Origin: Perca fluviatilis
Lineage: Eukaryota; Chordata; Actinopteri; Perciformes; Percidae
DNA length: 64,000 nt
Direction of reading: 5' to 3'
Assembly (NCBI RefSeq): GCF_010015445.1
Contig: NC_053119.1
Location: 9,830,050-9,894,049, forward strand
Shown: piece by piece, positions 35,414-48,850 of the stretch
How the letters are laid out: each line of letters opens with the position of its first letter
Position numbering within the stretch: the first letter of the stretch is position 1
Made by a program: the position numbers and the translations under genes
Notes under the pieces: model-generated
What the model was told of the DNA's origin: nothing
What the model saw: only the letters and a program-made list of their open reading frames with translations
Database searches by the model: none

Positions 35414-38400
35414 TCAGCAACAGCCTTGTGTGCAGGAATACACAAAAAGGAATACACATAAATTAATTCTGCACAAAATAGTCCATGTGTTTCTGAACAC
35501 ACTGACACGTACACATATGTGAATACTTTATATACACTACTGTATTTAATGGGGGAATTACACTTTGTTAAAATGTAGAATTATGGTGTGATCCAGCAGA
35601 AGAAGAGGATAACACAATCTTAAATAATAAGCTGTTTTATCAGTTATTGTAACTACATTGCACTTATTGAGGGTGTGGCAGAAGAGTTCATGAATATAGA
35701 TTTCAATACCTGCCCCTGTAGATTTTCAAGCTCTTACATGTGCAAAATAACCCTATGTGAGCTGCAAAATCCCTACATATGAGGTAAAGACAACTTTTTT
35801 TATTTTCAAAAATGAGGCCTCCGAATTTTTCAAGCGGAGACAAAGGAATTTACTAAGTAGTGTCGGAGCATGATTCACTATTGTCATCTTTTGGCTTTAA
35901 GTGAAATCATATCGTCACAACATGATCATATTGTGCTATTGTTTTACAAAACTCTGTTGTTTATATGAATGACCCCAGCAAACTCTAATAACAAAGTAAG
36001 CTGTAAAAGGTTTTGTTTTACACGGTTCGTGAACTGAATATCACTGCCCACACACTAGAGTCTGTCCATTCAATTTAATTGTGTGATTTTGCAAATATTG
36101 TGAGACACATTCTCCTCCACCTCTGAGGGGAGCTTAAATAAGGGACTCAGGCTATACAGCCATTTCTGGCTCCTCCTGACAACTGCAGGAAGTAACAGCT
36201 ACCTTTTTGGCTCAACTGCTGTAAAATGGCGCATGTACTACACCGTTGAGCCAGCGGCAAAAAAAAAAAAGCACCGGTTTGGAAAAGAAACTTTGCGCAG
36301 CAAAAAGAACGGCCTGAGACCTGCCTTTGGCAAAAGCCAAGGCGTGACATCATAGCATTACAGACAGTAACAAGAGAGCTAAGAGATATGTTGCATGACA
36401 AGGAGATACACTGCATTACATTCAGAGCGATGCCTGCACCTGCACAATGAATGCACGCATTCACGCAACAAAATATGCACAGTCCCAAATGTTGTCTTGT
36501 TGCAGCTGTCAATGCCACTTGTGCAGACGCGGACACACTGGAGTAAGAACAATGGAACTCTATGAGACAGAAGCTCCCTCAATGAGCTTAGCACCACATG
36601 AGGCTCTGTGCTGCCACTTCCATGTCTGCATCACAGGAAACAAGTATGGTTTCCAACTAATCATATGGGCAATTAAACCAGAATGAGGTTCACTTGACCC
36701 ATAAACGATGAGCTTATAGCACACGTTGACTGTCTGAGGACCGCTGGCCATGTTGTTCAGGCCTAGCAATGTTTGGTGTTGTTATTTGCCTGTGTTTTCT
36801 CGCTTGAAAACTTGAGACTTCTGAGTATTCCCACTATCTAATGTTTTTGCCCAAAGCTTGCACTTTGATCAGAGTTGCCAGATATTAATCTATTTCCCGC
36901 AAAATATGTTGATTTAGTACTCATGTTTTGGAGAAAATACAACCGCTGTCTTGATTACATTCTCTGTCGATGCTTTTTATTAATCCCTAATTTGTGCCAT
37001 CCCCCCCTCCCCAATTACGATGTTAAAGAGGCGTGGGAAGTTGGGTTTTTGGACACTGTTTGACAATCCAACAGGCATACTGGGTTAACGGTCAGATGTC
37101 GGAGGGTGCTTGATTGGTGGTGTGTACATAGCACAGAACTTTGAGGTTTTAGGCTGGTTTTAGGAAATATGGAGGAAAGATAATGTTTCAATATAAAGAT
37201 TTGGTGGTTATGTTGCAAAAAAAAAAAATAAAGAACGGGGCTGCAGATATGCTTGTGGGTGGGCAAACTGCTAGTCAGAACACCTTTAATAGGTGTGATG
37301 AGGGAAGGGGATGTTTGCATGAGTGAAAAGCCTTTGTGTTCCCTTCACAAAAGACCTGGGTGAACATTAGAGAGGCTTAAGTGACGACCGTATTCTCTCT
37401 CAAGTTGCTGTTAACATGAAATATTGCTAAAGTAAAGGGCAGAAGGGAGGGAGAGGGTTGGTAGGGGCAAGCGCCAGCACATACATCTAAACCTCGGCCC
37501 TCTGCTCACTACCTTTAGGAGATTACATTATGGAGCTCGCCATTGTCCCGCTTCTTCAAGACAAAGCCTGTTCCACTGTGCTAACAGCGCGCCTTGGAAA
37601 GATTGTAAAAACAAGAGGTGAATGTCAAAAGCAGAAGTGAATAGGATCTCTCCCTTCTTTTGTCAAGCTGGTAAGGTATGCACAAACACATCGCTGCGTG
37701 ACAGAGAAGAAAGGAAGGCCTTGTGAGAGAAGGAGCAGGAAAAAGTTGGAGCGTCTTCGTATGAAAAGGCCAATACCGTGAGAAGTCGTCTGCCTGACTC
37801 CTGGGTCTATAGAAAAAAAGTATTTGGATGAAAGACCCCAAAACACACAGAAGGCATTACGCTAAAGACAAAACACAAGGCCTGGAATGATGACCTATGG
37901 CTGCAAAGCTTTTTTCTGGAATATAGAACATTAAGGTTTGCAAAATATTTTTGTTTCCATTTAAAAAAAAAATAACAATAGTACAAAATAACATATTTAT
38001 CAAGAAAGTGAATTTTCTTCATTTGCTGCAAAGTGATTTCAGATGTATGAAGAGCAGCCAACCACTGCTAAGCTTCCACTGAAGTCAACCTTGTCACGAC
38101 CCAAACAAGGCTTTAACTGTCAGGGGCAATAATGAGGGCGACCTCGGCTCCCTCTAATTTACAAGGCCAGCGCCAGCCTGTAATTAATTGCTGCGTGCAT
38201 AAATGTAAATGAGTCCACTGGGGAAGCAAGAGAGAAAAAAAAACGGCTGTCAGGCCAATATTCCAGCAGGGAGCAATCTGCGAGAGAGGGAAATGATTTA
38301 GAGGACAGCGCACAAATCTGCTGCTCCGGAGAAGCTGAACGTGAGGGGAGGTTTGTTGCGATGGTGGAGGTGGTCGTCAGGAATGGTTAAAAAAAAAAAA

Positions 38401-39364
38401 AAGGAAGGAAAAAACTGTGGTGGCAATAAATTTCAAATGTTTTATTTCAATCTTCTCCTCCCACATATGTCTACAATTTGTATTCATAAGAGAAATCAAA
38501 CACACAGTTTATCTGATCTGCCAGACCCAAACTCCTCCACCCCACACTGCTCTGACTTGTTGCACAGAGGAGACATGTTTTTCTAAAGAATTAATGCAAA
38601 TATTTCATTTCACAGAAACATTTATCGTGATGCAAACATTTATTGAGGATCAAGACTTTTTCCTTTATTTTGCATTTGTACTGCTCTGTCCCGAGGCTGA
38701 AACAGACTTCTTGCCAGGGGATTCAGCCTGAGTAAGTGAGTACAACAGTCACTGATCTAATATCCACTACGCTGCATTTTCAGTCTGTCATTTTATAATG
38801 CTACTCACACTGTGTCAACAATACACACATTTGCAGCTGGAAATGTACCAGTCTCTTGGCCACAGAAACAAACAACTCTACAGGAGGAACTTTGGTCCAA
38901 AGGCTCAATCACATTCACGTTACCTCATTCAGTGACTTACCAGACATTTATTTAAATGAAAATCTTTGAGATTATTACTTTAAGACATCGTTTTCATTTA
39001 ATCTAATTGGTAAAATGTTTAGTTCTCTTCAAGCTGATGCACACCATGACTCCCTCCATATATCATAAATAACCAATTAGTAACTTATCTTTGCACCTCC
39101 CTCACCATATCCACTCATGGAGCTGCACAATGACAAAGAGCACATTAAATCAAAGAGAGGCAGGCAGGAGAAATATGTAATAATTTATGGCAGCTACAAT
39201 AGCGGCTCTCATTCATAAATGTCCAGCACAAAAGGCCGCCTCTTAATTCTTAATTTGTGTGCACCACAAACAAACAGGCACAGAAACCATTGTGCATTGA
39301 AACCTGCAACACACGTGAAAACCACAATGTGTCGGTCAAAGTAGTGGCACTTAAAGACACACAC

Positions 39365-39367
<3 letters not shown>
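35404..39367. other. sox6 5' intron, possible conserved blocks
   Basis: No exon recognised. The 38.12-38.22 kb piece with CCTGTAATTAATTGCTGCGTG and ATAAATGTAAATGAG has the look of a homeodomain-site-rich conserved element. The remaining open frames are short and featureless. Confidence 0.4.

Positions 39368-39410
<43 letters not shown>
39368..39410. repeat. (AC)21 microsatellite
   Basis: Pure AC array. Confidence 0.95.
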
Positions 39411-39415
<5 letters not shown>

Positions 39416-39906
39416 CGAGCCCCGTAGCAGCCACAATAGCGTCTTTATGACATAAGCTCCTTTTCACTACAGTGCTTTACAAAGGCAAATGAGATTTTTC
39501 CTATAGCAGGCCTCCAGAAATAACAATTGACATCACAGGCCAGCCTACGTATGTTTCCCATATTAAACAGGGACACACAGTGTAAGCTCCTTGAGAATGA
39601 GACTAAACAGCTTGCTGAGGCAGCGATTTTCCCTCCTGAAACAGCAGGCCCTCCTACAGGGAACCATCGACTTGAGGGACTGTGGCAAAGGGCCATTTTA
39701 TTGTTACACACCGGCTGCGGGCCAAGACAAATGAACTACCTCTAACAATACAGTAGTACGATAGACCTGACTGGTTTCAATGCAGTCTCATCTCAGACTG
39801 AACGGTAAAACAAAGTTTTCTCCCAACAGTTAACATTAGACACATGAAATAGCCCAACAGGTGGGTCCCATGAGGAGTGCATTTCTCTTCAAATGGCTCA
39901 CACAAG

Positions 39907-39908
<2 letters not shown>

Positions 39909-39953
<45 letters not shown>

Positions 39954-39964
39954 GCACACACACA
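39909..39964. repeat. (CA)n microsatellite with CACG interruptions
   Basis: CA array of 56 bp, interrupted by two CG steps near its right end. Confidence 0.95.
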
Positions 39965-40519
39965 GTGCTGCTACCATTGCCATTAAGTGTATCTTGCCTA
40001 TTCTTGTATGCGAAACCTTCTGGCACAAATGTCAGCAGGCCGTCCGTCCTACCATCTAGAGTGTGCTGGATTACGTGGCGGAAACCTGAGGTCTGAGCCC
40101 AGTCAGCTCGATACTCGAGCCAGCGCCACTCCTCTGCACAACCCGTCATCACTGAACACCACACCGCACACTTCTGCTAATCCAACAGCGTGTACAGAAC
40201 ATAGCATACTATGTATAAAATAGACAGGAACGTGTCAGGAGCATATCTTTTGTGAACACGTTCCCAGGCACTGTATAGCCCTGGGAACTTCGTCACACAA
40301 GGAATGAACCTGACGTGTGTATCTCACAAAGTCTTTCTTGCTTTCAGAGCTGTCCGTCAAGCAGTACGTTTCTATTTTTTTTTCACTGTTGCCTCTATCT
40401 CTCCACTGCGAGCCAAAACACTCACCACCATCTCATGATGACAACGGCTCGATTAAAGACTTCTTTACGGCCTGGAAACCATGGCAACGCCCTGCGTAGA
40501 CAAGCTGGATGACGACCAA

Positions 40520-41432
40520 TTGGATCTGGTCTCCGGTGGGTGGGACCACGCTATATTGGCCCTCACTACTTTACCACAGGGTCATTTCGGAGGCCTCGCA
40601 TTCGGAACCCTGCTGCCACGCCCCATTACTCCAAACCACTACGAGTGGTAAAGTGAAGGTTAGCCAGCCTGCTTTTAGAGGAGGGTGACGCTTCTAAAGA
40701 TGGGAGGAGCAGAGTCAAACTGTAAAAACAAAGTAAACTTGAGCTCAGAGTATAATCATGCCAGGCTTGTTTTAAATCTGAAAAGAAATCATCTTAAAAT
40801 TGTAACGCAAGAGCGAGCTGCAGTCTGAGCATTGCTGCTGGGCACGCTGTTGGGTTCACGTCTGCTCAAAATCACCACGGCTGACCAGTTTGACAAACCT
40901 CTAGCTGAACACTAGACCCCGGCCCGATCTGCCACCAATTTGATTTCGCCCTGCAGCTCAGGCTGGAAACCTGTACATTTTTCTATCCTGCTTCCGTTAC
41001 AACTCTGCGGGGACCAATCACAAACTGGCTTATCCACCAGGCGCGCTATTGGCGGATTTAACACGGTGACGATTTAACGATTGCCTTTTAAAAGATTTCA
41101 AAGGCAAGTTTTCTCTGAAAACGGAACAGAAACTTGCCCTGGAACAATTCCCACAAAAGAAGGATGTGTTTGACCTGGCCTTTGTGACCGACCTGGCTTT
41201 GGTAAAAGCCTAATTTACCAGCTAGCCCCGCTGGTGGCCAAAAGAATGGAGCTCAGCTCTGCAAAGTACGTTACCCGGATCGTTGCTCTGATTGGTTGAA
41301 GGACTATCCAATTGCGTACAGGCTCATTTGAACTATGCCCGTTGACCACGCCTCTTGTCCAGTAGAAAATACAGAGCAGACTCCCCAGACTAATGTTCAA
41401 TCTTAAAAGATGGTGATAGCCAGACTAGCTGA
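40520..41432 (+). mobile_element. Dispersed repeat carrying a helicase-like fragment
   Basis: The segment ending GGTGATAGCCAGACTAG has ends and interior I recall from many copies in percomorph fish (ACTTGCCCTGGAACAATTCC, TACCAGCTAGCCCCGCTGG). The left edge is uncertain. It contains the RecQ-like fragment at 41109-41249. No target duplication located. Confidence 0.45.
41109..41249 (+). pseudogene. RecQ-like helicase fragment with Walker A, frameshifted
   Basis: Frame one (from 41109) reads FSLKTEQKLALEQFPQKKDV, which resembles the Q-motif region of RecQ-type helicases (LK-EQ-xAL-x-F-xxKDVF). After a frame change between about 41172 and 41192 the other frame (from 41192) reads PGFGKSLIYQLAPLVAKRM, where GFGKS is the Walker A ATP-binding loop and IYQLAP follows as in RecQ proteins. 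One frameshift and the loss of the LPT before GFGKS disable it. Only about 47 codons are present. It rides in a dispersed repeat. Confidence 0.6.
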
Positions 41433-41647
41433 ACACCCAAAGCATCGGCATATTTTCTTTGTCACCTATATATTCAGACACACACCCATCGTCTCTATCG
41501 TTTTCTTTTTTTCCCTCCTTCTTCAGGACACATTCTTCCACAGACGCTGTTTGTTTCCTACTGTGGAAACACTTTGATTAGCTCTATATCGCCCCCTTGA
41601 GGACTGACGTTTGTTATATCCACCGATGCGTAAAAGCGCACGTTCAG

Positions 41648-41889
41648 TAGGGGTGGGGAAACAATTGAAAATCGTATGTATCGTGAATTTTTTTGCGACG
41701 ACTTTTAAAATTGTGTCCTTTCCGTAGAATCAATATTTATTTATTTTAAACCAGTGATTCACCTAAATATTTTCTGTTTATACGGTACCACTGACCGAAA
41801 GCAGAAAATGCAGAAAATACATGTTATGTATTTCTTTACAAATTAATGTCATACTGACTGACAAACAATTAGTTTTTAGAAATGTATCA

Positions 41890-41936
<47 letters not shown>

Positions 41937-42010
41937 CGCAATACTCAATAGTATCGAATTGCTATACCTCTAGAATCGTAATAAACAAAAAGCATATCGT
42001 CCCAGCCCTA
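41648..42010. mobile_element. hAT MITE with 8-bp target duplication
   Basis: Ends TAGGGGTGGG and CCCAGCCCTA, flanked by ACGTTCAG (41640-41647) and ACGTTCTG (42011-42018), an 8-bp duplication with one mismatch, the hAT signature. The 363-bp body has no ORF and holds a (TA)n run at 41892-41934. Confidence 0.8.
41892..41934. repeat. (AT)21 microsatellite inside hAT MITE
   Basis: Pure AT array within the hAT MITE at 41648-42010. Confidence 0.95.
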
Positions 42011-43120
42011 ACGTTCTGTATGTTCACTGGGGACGTGTGTTTGTCCCAGCTGGGCCAGGGGTTGAGATTTGCGTTCGCGTACTTGCGACATGTTTTGGAC
42101 CTAAGTCAGAATATCTGAGCTTCGGCTGCTTCGATTCAGACAATTTGTTTCGTGATCTGTCCCTCACAAGTCCCCTAACTTTTTAAATTCTAATTAGCTG
42201 ACAATCCTTAATTGCTGGAGTGCCCCTTTAAATGGTACCTTGGAATGTTTTTTCCCATTATGCTTGAATTCTTACATCAAACAAAACATAATTACTTGTC
42301 TCCCAGACAATTGTCATTGTGAAGGTTACACAGACTATTTTCCTATCCAGGCTGGTATATCTTCCAAATACTTCAAATGACATATCTAACCTTGTTTACA
42401 CAATGCACCAATATCAATTAAATGAATCAACTACAAAAGAAGGCAGAGTAAAGTCCCCCCTTTGTAAATTCGGAGCTGAGAAAGCTACACGTGACTGTAC
42501 CGTCGGCTCGGTCATGATATGTGTTGCGTGTCTTCGAATGTGTATGTGTGCGTGTTTGGGAGCAGCAGGAGGTCTTTCCCTCCCCACAAACATTTCAGCA
42601 CTTTGCTTTTTATCTTTCCCATCCTTTAACAGACAGACAGACTTCTGATGGAAGTTCAAAAAGAAGCCTGCCGTGTTGTGCTACTGTGGCTCTGGAAAAC
42701 AACTTGTGTGTCAACAGCAGATTAAAGTGAGAAAATGGTGAACAAATTCACAAGCGTAGCACCTGAGAGTGATTCGTGCAACATTAATAAGCGTTCATCC
42801 AAAGGTTGTGCAAATAATTTCTTTTGTTTGTTTTAACCTGCAGGGAGTGCTAGAGGGGTGGGGTTTATGTGTCATAACAATTTGTTTTTTGAATCCCACA
42901 AAAGATGAGTAAATGTATCTTCAAACACTATCCTCCAATTGTCAAAACATTCAAGCACTTATAGCTCCAACCCCACCCATCTGGTTGTTAAGCAGGACAA
43001 AACAACCCAGGAGATATTTGCTAATGACACCCACTGTCCCATACTGGCTCCCTGCATTGTTAAGCACACAGAACGGTTGTTATTGAAGTTGGGAGTCATC
43101 TCAGGACATTTACTATTAGA
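42011..43120. other. sox6 5' intron, nothing recognised
   Basis: No exon or repeat end recognised; a few C-rich and T-rich tracts. Confidence 0.55.
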
Positions 43121-43560
43121 CTATAGTCTCGCATTAACAGACCTTCTTTCACAGCGCTGCGGAGGAGGGTCTGGCTAGTCCACACAGCATTCCGGGATGG
43201 GAGAAAAAAAACGTGCTCTGGTTTATTGGCATTTCTTTAAACCAATCACAATCGTCATGGGCGGTGCTAAGCACCGGACGGAGCAACGGTGCCGCTGCAA
43301 AATAGCCTCGGAAGGGAACTTGTTTTGGTGGAACATGTGTAGGTTTTAAAAGTTGCTTTTAGTCGTGCAACAGAAAACTCAAGAATGGACAGATAGTCTA
43401 GCTAGCTGTCTGGATTTACCCTGCAGAGATCTGAGGAGCAGTTAACCATAGTCCTCAGAAATCCACCGGAGTTTAAAATTACAACGCAAAGAAAGAGGAA
43501 GGCACCTGAACAATCCCGGAAATGAAACGTCGTCGATATAGACTACTTAGAATATAACTA
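43121..43560. mobile_element. Dispersed fish repeat (family not named)
   Basis: GTCTGGCTAGTCCACACAGC, TGGCATTTCTTTAAACCAAT and CTAGCTAGCTGTCTGGATTT are strings I recall from a high-copy percomorph repeat. The left edge carries AGACTATAGTCTCGC and the right edge CGTCGATATAGACTA, a partial inverted match. No ORF. Confidence 0.45.
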
Positions 43561-45876
43561 AAGAATCGTTTAGTAACAAAAAAAAACAGAGTTAAGGGCA
43601 AAACCCGGCAAACACATCTGTATTAAAAGACAGACTGAGAGAAAAAAACAGGGAGAGACAGAAGTGGAAGGAGGAGAAAAAGACTAAAGCTCTACAAGCT
43701 CCTGGACATACAGACATGCTCGCATGTGATTCCCCTTTTCTGTAAAATCATCAGGAGCATTGTAATTGCCAAAGCATCTGCTGCTGCAGCAGTCCAAGGC
43801 CACAACTACTGACTGGCAGATAAAGAGCCACTTGAGCACCAATGTCAGTCAGCTGGTCACCCTATTGGAGTCTTGTTTTTAAATACTAAAACTCTGCAAT
43901 GTGATTGGCTGAAACAAAAAAAAATAGACCACAGCAACAACACTTTTCTTTTGTAACTGATGTCCACGTATTAGCAACGAATCAACTACGGTGGACATTT
44001 TTCCAGGACTCCTTTTTTGACATTTAGTTTTGGCTGCTGCTCCTGGCGAAGCTGAGACGCCCGTCAAGTGCAACAGAGAAGAAAAAAAAAAAACAGTCTG
44101 AATTATGTCTTCTTCTTTTTTTACGATGATTCAGCTTTCTTAAAGGGAAATAATAAAGTTACAGTGATGGGATTTCCATGCGCAGCAATGAACAATAACT
44201 TGCAAATCTATTTTGCAAGCAACATCAGAGAATCTAAAAGTTTTTTTTTCCTTTGGGGGAAAATAATTTGTCTCAGGTCAACATGCAGCATTCAGATCGA
44301 GAGAATAGTGTCAACATTTTGCAAACCAAGTAGGTTCTATCTTAATTTTATTTTTTTTGTTTAAGACACAAAACCTTCATTTGACTTTTCGGCATATTAG
44401 TTAAACTGGGTGTCATTTTGGAAGATTTCAAAAAAGTAAGTCCTTGTTTGACCTCTTCTCCAATTCAGTCTTTGCACTCACTGGTCTTATACATAACTGG
44501 GTTCAGCTTCACAAAGCACCTTAACTCTTTATTCCACCACAAGCCAAAGAAAAAGAAAGATTCTTTTTTATAATATCATTTTGGGAAACTAATTTAAATC
44601 CATATGCTTTTTTCTGTCTTATTCTAAAGGGCTTTTTGGGACAGTTCAATGTGGTCCTATCAGCAGAGTCGGATCCATCTGAAAATGTTTACTGAGTGCT
44701 TCAAATGCTGAACGACTCAGTAAATGTGACCAAATACAGAATAAAGCACAAGTCATTTTGCTGCTCATCTTTTAGGTTTTCTTTACAAAAAGTCAAAATG
44801 ACCTCTCAGGATGCAGGAACAAGCCTCGAGCAGGCTTCCCCAACGTACTTAAGCATTATTATGTCCATATATGACTAGCTGGATTTGTTTAGCACATTCC
44901 AGGAATTATTTCATGTTACTTCATTTACGGAGTTCCTACATTTCCAGAAATTACTTTCAACAACGCAGAGAGACGGCAGCCCTGTGTGATGTGCTGCTGG
45001 AGAGTGTCACGGTGACTTTTTTCCACTTGAGAAAAAGTGAGAGAGCCGAGAGAATGATGCTGCAGTTTGCCATGCCAAGTTGTTCACAAATGGCAAAACA
45101 AGCAGGAAAACAGAAGTAAAAAAGAAACATTCATAGCCGATAATCACAATCTAAGAAAGAAGTGGCTTCAGTGTGGATTTGCGTAAGCCACTCCTTGCTA
45201 TTTTCTCTCTAGGCAGGACGCCAGGTTTGTGACTGTGTTAACACTGCAGCAGTCATTTGTCAAAGGCTTTTGTGTAAACCATAACCTTAGTCAATCGTTT
45301 GCAGGTACATAATAACCATTGTCCATGTTGCAGTCGTCAGACAACGGTGACACACACACCCTGATGCCTAAAGAAATAAGAGCAAGAGAGAGAAAAGAGC
45401 CGAGGAAGAGGATGAACTTTGTGAACTTGAGCTGCTCTGTGGATCAGAACGCCCAAAAATATGAGCTGCTCTGAACATGACGAGGACACGCCCAGGATGC
45501 TGAACAAAGATGTCGCCTAAATACTGTATGTTAAGATGTGAAATGAAGAGGAAGGAAGAGCGAGTGTGTGTCTGTGTGGAGGGACTGCTGTTGTCATTAT
45601 GGGCTGGTGTGTCAGGTAAGGTCTTATTCTGAGTTTTGAAATTGGATGGTGGGGAGCAGGTGCTGGAGGATCAGCGGCAGAGAGGAAAGGTTAGCCCGGC
45701 TATTGAAAGAGACGAGAAAGGAGAATGAACGCGGCCCCTCGTTATTCTCCGCTCTGGGGGGAAAATGAGGAAGCTGTTTCCAAGGTTATGTGGTGGTGGA
45801 GAACAGAGGAGGGAGGATCCACAGAGAAGTATGCCTACCCAGCAGGGCACACACACTTACACACACAAACACAAAC
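43561..45876. other. sox6 5' intron, nothing recognised
   Basis: No coding region or repeat end recognised. Confidence 0.55.
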
Positions 45877-45904
45877 CACACACACACACACACACACACA
45901 CACA
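45877..45904. repeat. (CA)14 microsatellite
   Basis: Pure CA array in a wider CA-rich stretch (45.85-46.25 kb). Confidence 0.9.
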
Positions 45905-46212
45905 ACAACAAATACATACATGAAGGTGCATAGATACACATGACAAGGACACATCACAAGACACACATAGAAATTCTTTTGTATTATACACGCCTAACTG
46001 TGCACAAGGACGTGCATGTACATACATAGTAGTCTCGTGTGTGCACACACACACACGCGCACAAACACACCTATAACACACTTACACATGCAAAAACACA
46101 CTGGGTAAAAAGTCAATATGCACATGAGCGCACATAGTGTCACAAACAGAGGAACATTTGACAGTGTCCACAATCACAAAGATGAATTCATAAACATGCA
46201 CACATAAATAGA

Positions 46213-46240
46213 ACACACACACACACACACACACACACAC
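46213..46240. repeat. (AC)14 microsatellite
   Basis: Pure AC array at the end of the same CA-rich stretch. Confidence 0.9.
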
Positions 46241-48656
46241 TGTATGTTCACACACACCTAAGCTTGCATTGTGGTTGACAAACTTATGGGCATCTGCCAG
46301 CGTGCTTCAAGTGCTCATTCTCCGGGGCCTCAACCTTTCTTTTTCAGCAGCAACACTGCAATTTGGGTGTGCCGTTGGGCCAGAGATAAGTATAGGCTTA
46401 CTAATATGCACTTAGGACCCAGGGAGAAATACTTAGGGATAAATGTTTAATTTGTGTTTGTACAACACATGTCCAATTTAGGGGCTGGTGTCTTTTTCAA
46501 AGAGCCCGACAACAAATAATTAGGACTCTCCGGATGGGCCACAGGCTTAAAATGATGGAGCGATGTTTTTTTTGTTTTTTTCGATGAAGGTGAATGACAT
46601 CTTCAAAAAAGCAAGCATGTGGAAACATTGAAATCTGCAACACCATGGTCAGATGGAAGATGGGCGTTCAGCTCGATAAAATAACAGTAAAGCTAAAGGG
46701 TTTCAACATGAGGACCCTTCCTAAAATTGTCTTTAGCTATGACTCCTTTTGCATATCAGGGTGTTGTGGATGTCTTATAAATGGCAAACTTGCAGTCAGA
46801 ATCTCAAAATTCAGAGCATTCCTCCACCTCCTCTCTTCAATCCCTCCCTTCATCTCACCCTCTCAGCCGTCAAATCTCTTTCTTTTTAGTCTCTCCAGCT
46901 TGTGCCATCTCTCTGCCACGTGAGAGTCCCTCTGGGCCACACCAGAGAAAAAGGCCTCCCAGAGTCCACCAAATATATGTGACATATTAGAAAAACGTGT
47001 GAGCAATGGATGGATTTCTAAGAACGAGAATTAGATCCTGAGGTTGGCTTTGCATCACATTCGCAGCGACGTGCACATTTATAGGGCTTACCATTGGAGG
47101 CAAAGAAAAATAAATTGATATTTTCAGAGTGGAATTTTTAATAAATGATAGTGATTTTGAATAAGTCAAACGTGTGCTGATGCTGGAAAATAACATAAGC
47201 ACAATCTGAGTGTGTGTGTGAGAGAGAGAGATACCTATATCAAATGAAAATCTGAAAATTAAATAAAAATATTTTTCTGTGAGGCAACAGGCCCGAAAAT
47301 GAACTGAGCAAAAAAAATATATATACATATTATTCAGAGAATGGAACCTGATGTTTTACCGAATGAAAAAAATAATAATCTTGTAAATTATTTATATTAT
47401 ATCACAGGTGGAGAATAATTCAAATGTGCCACAGAAATAAAGGGGCATTTTACGCACGGTTGATAATAGAGATTTCATGTTGCTGACAGGCTCCTAGTGG
47501 ACCACACGGTGACCGGCCGCTGTATTCAGCCTTGTCCGCCAGTTGTCAGCGCGGATCCCCACAGAAGAAGAAAGAGAAAAAGAAAAAAAGCTGCAGGTCT
47601 CCCTCAGACAGCGGAGAGAGCTTAACCATGCAGCCCGGGACAATGTGCTGAATTGGCAGCCTATATATAAGTCTGCCATTTGGACACTCTAATGCCACTT
47701 TACCTTATGAGGGAACTTCAACCCGCAGCACCTGCTCAAAACAAAATGCCATAGGAGATCAACTTCGGCGACCCCCCCTCCCCCAACCCCCCCCCTTGCT
47801 CGGATTGTTTTTCAGACAGACACTCTCACTTACAAGAGAGGGGGGTTGCTGCTCTATAAATTGTTCCACCAGAGTCCAAACAATTAAACAACTTGTTGGA
47901 AATTGTGATTTACTGCAGGCGGGTGCGGGCAGGTCCAAACTGGCAACTGGAGGCTCTGTCAAGCCGGGCAATTATAGCTCTGAATAGAGTGATTTGATGT
48001 GCAAACAAAAACGTGGATGCGTAAAACAATTAGAGCCGATGCTGGGAAATTGCGCAAAACTCCGAGGATGACAAGCGATGAAGATATAGCTTCACAAATC
48101 TCAGAAACAATTGCGCGTTTCCTCTTTTAGCGCTTTTCAGACTCATTCGTTTTGTCAAGTATGTGTGATCTCTCTTTCGCTCTGTTTCTCTAAAAGCTCC
48201 TTATCTGCATGCGAGCAGCGGCTTATCTGAGAGGTGTAGTGTGGCTCTAAGTATTGGGGAACACCCTGAAGTGACTCTATCAGTCTTTTCCAGGCCGTTG
48301 TCGTGCGTCTTGTCCTCCTGTACCCCCTGTCACATCCTCACCGTGAACTCAGGGCAAATTAAACTCTCACACATGCAGGAGACCGACCTGACAGACCGGG
48401 CTGACTGTCCGAGCTGCAGACTCTTCACTCCGGACAAAAAAAAGCTGTCCCTGCATGCATGGCTCAAGTTCACACCCGCACAGTTAACTTTATACATAAC
48501 CAGCGCTGTCACTGCACAACTGGCAAGTGGAATTGACACTTTTTTTTAGCACCCGTTAAGACGCACGGTCCAAACTTTTAACGATCTAACATAAAGAAAG
48601 ACAATGATCGCACTGGAAATAAAAGTAAAAAAAAAAAGAAAAGAAAAGAAACTTAC
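46241..48656. other. sox6 first intron, promoter-proximal conserved-looking DNA
   Basis: No exon found. 47.82-48.24 kb is repeat-free with TTGTTCCACC, AACAATTAAACAACTTG and ACAATTGCGC strings; ACAAT is the SOX core, so autoregulation is conceivable but speculative. C-runs sit at 47774-47798. Confidence 0.35.
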
Positions 48657-48850
48657 AGATTAATTTCTCAACTCTCTCGCCGTGCTGGCACACTGTTCTG
48701 TTTTCCCTCGGTATTGTCTCCCAATGGATCTGTGTTAGGGCTCCGAGTCTATTTTAATTTATGACTCACGCATTCTTCTAGGGTCAGGCGCCGTGACCTC
48801 CGGGAGAGAAAGTTAACTTCGGCCCTAAAGACTCCCCACTTTTTCTCCCC
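48657..48850 (-). other. sox6: Predicted sox6 untranslated first exon A (5' end not fixed)
   Basis: The minus strand has a perfect donor (AATCT|gtaagt, GT at 48656-48655) followed by a long U/C-rich intron start. The preceding 200 bp are relatively CpG-rich (GGCGCC, CCGTGACC, CACGGCGAG) and hold no long ORF, only a 4-codon uORF at 48773-48759. This suits an untranslated first exon of sox6, transcribed away from smap. The transcription start is unknown; the right boundary given is a guess near a TATAAT-like stretch at about 48.86-48.88 kb. Confidence 0.4.

Noticed and set aside
34977..35522. ORFs of 130-160 codons with Leu-Ser or Arg-Glu runs
   Set aside because: Produced by the (CT)43 array read in different frames.
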